A stretch of DNA of 5,703 nucleotides from an uncultured Clostridia bacterium (lineage in GTDB: Bacteria; Bacillota; Clostridia; Christensenellales; Borkfalkiaceae), in assembly GCA_946540675.1 (NCBI GenBank), contig CAMNIW010000094.1:1-5703 (forward strand). Direction: 5' to 3'. A model generated the notes under the pieces. It was given only the letters and a program-made list of their open reading frames with translations. It made no database searches and had not been told where the DNA came from. Of this stretch, positions 5,214 through 5,703 are shown one piece after another. Every line of letters starts with the position of its first letter. Position 1 is the stretch's first letter. The translations under genes were made by a program, and so were the position numbers.

Positions 5214-5703
5214 ATGAAAACTTTCAAAAAATGCGGTTTGATTTTAGGAATGGCATTGTTAATGTGTTCTTTTCTCGGTCTTTCCGCCGTCAGTGCGCTC
5301 GCTGACGCGGACGTGACCGTAAAGACCGATTTTACCGCTCTTACGTCCTTGGATGACGTGGACGGAGTAGTCGAGAGCGTCGGCGTTTCGGTAAACGGTG
5401 ACGCGACGCACGGCGCGATCCCGTCGGACACGTGGGGTTCGCCTTTCCTTATCGCCGATAAATCGTACATAGTCTACGAGTTGGACGCGACTAAAACGGG
5501 CGAAGGCAAAATTTTCGATACGGTATCCGTAAGCATCGACGGCAGAGTATGGAACCAGAACAGCGGAACCGCTCATGCCGAAAACGCGGTAAACGTTTAC
5601 GCGGGCGTCAAGAAGAACAACGTTTCTACGCTTATTCACTCTTATAATCCCGGCAACTCCAACAACAGCACGAACTTTGCCGCTCTCGGCGACCCGCTCG
5701 ATC
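5214..5703 (+). CDS. Secreted protein, N-terminal part (truncated by window edge)
   Basis: The ATG at 5214 follows AAGGAGG and opens 163 codons without a stop to the window edge. Residues 1-30 form a Sec signal peptide: MKTFKKCG basic start, a hydrophobic core, and a SALA cleavage site before D31, so the mature protein probably begins DADVTV. C18 is followed by a long further core and does not sit in a lipobox. The mature part has alternating polar and hydrophobic strands (SYIVYELDA, TVSVSIDGRVWNQN, AVNVYAGVK), which suggests a beta-sandwich or carbohydrate-binding-like module, but I recognise no specific family. It diverges from the AraC gene at 5033, the usual place for a regulated target. 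Likely extracellular or cell-surface; the catalytic or binding role, if any, lies mostly outside the window. Confidence 0.8.
   Translation, partial: MKTFKKCGLILGMALLMCSFLGLSAVSALADADVTVKTDFTALTSLDDVDGVVESVGVSVNGDATHGAIPSDTWGSPFLIADKSYIVYELDATKTGEGKIFDTVSVSIDGRVWNQNSGTAHAENAVNVYAGVKKNNVSTLIHSYNPGNSNNSTNFAALGDPLD

Overview
The window looks like a piece of a Clostridia-like Firmicutes genome, probably a gut-associated anaerobe. The signs are strong AAGGAG-type ribosome binding sites on three genes, AT-rich spacers around genes of moderate GC, frequent ATA, TCG and ACG codons, a Gram-positive-style lipoprotein and AraC/cupin sugar-type regulators. The lineage is an inference from style only. No rRNA, tRNA, CRISPR array or intact mobile element is visible.

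Layout from left to right. (1) 1-323, minus: N-terminal part of an AraC-family regulator, cut by the window edge. (2) 324-557: divergent promoter region. (3) 558-1415, plus: ComEC-like metallo-beta-lactamase-fold hydrolase, closed by a bidirectional terminator at 1494-1521. (4) 1416-2212: about 800 bp without a normal-sized gene. It holds an amidase C-terminal remnant on the minus strand (1555-1731), two GC-rich hairpins sharing a 9-bp core (1743-1761 and 1822-1862), a possible 50-aa ORF (1871-2023), a small inverted repeat and the next promoter. (5) 2213-4021, plus: a lipoprotein with an N-terminal beta-sandwich and a right-handed parallel beta-helix of the GH28/GH49 (clan GH-N) type. (6) 4022-4172: a 42-bp imperfect palindrome directly after the stop codon, then a strong terminator shared with the convergent gene. 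(7) 4173-5033, minus: a complete AraC-family regulator. (8) 5034-5213: a second divergent promoter region. (9) 5214-5703, plus: the start of a secreted protein with a Sec signal peptide, running off the window.

Reading together: two AraC regulators each face away from a putative target (MBL hydrolase; secreted protein), and a surface glycan-degrading lipoprotein lies between them. This fits a carbohydrate sensing and degradation locus in which extracellular enzymes and binding proteins are switched on by sugar-sensing AraC proteins. The substrate cannot be read from the sequence. A galacturonan-like or glucan-like polysaccharide is possible from the enzyme clan.

The points most worth a second look are: both AraC genes seem to lack a 5' leader, with a well-spaced promoter whose -10 box ends six bases before the ATG and no Shine-Dalgarno, while the other three genes have one; the GH-N-like enzyme keeps the Asp triad but not the GH28 His and Arg-x-Lys motifs in their usual places; the palindrome abuts the glycosidase stop codon; and the hairpin-rich spacer lies right at the broken end of an amidase gene.
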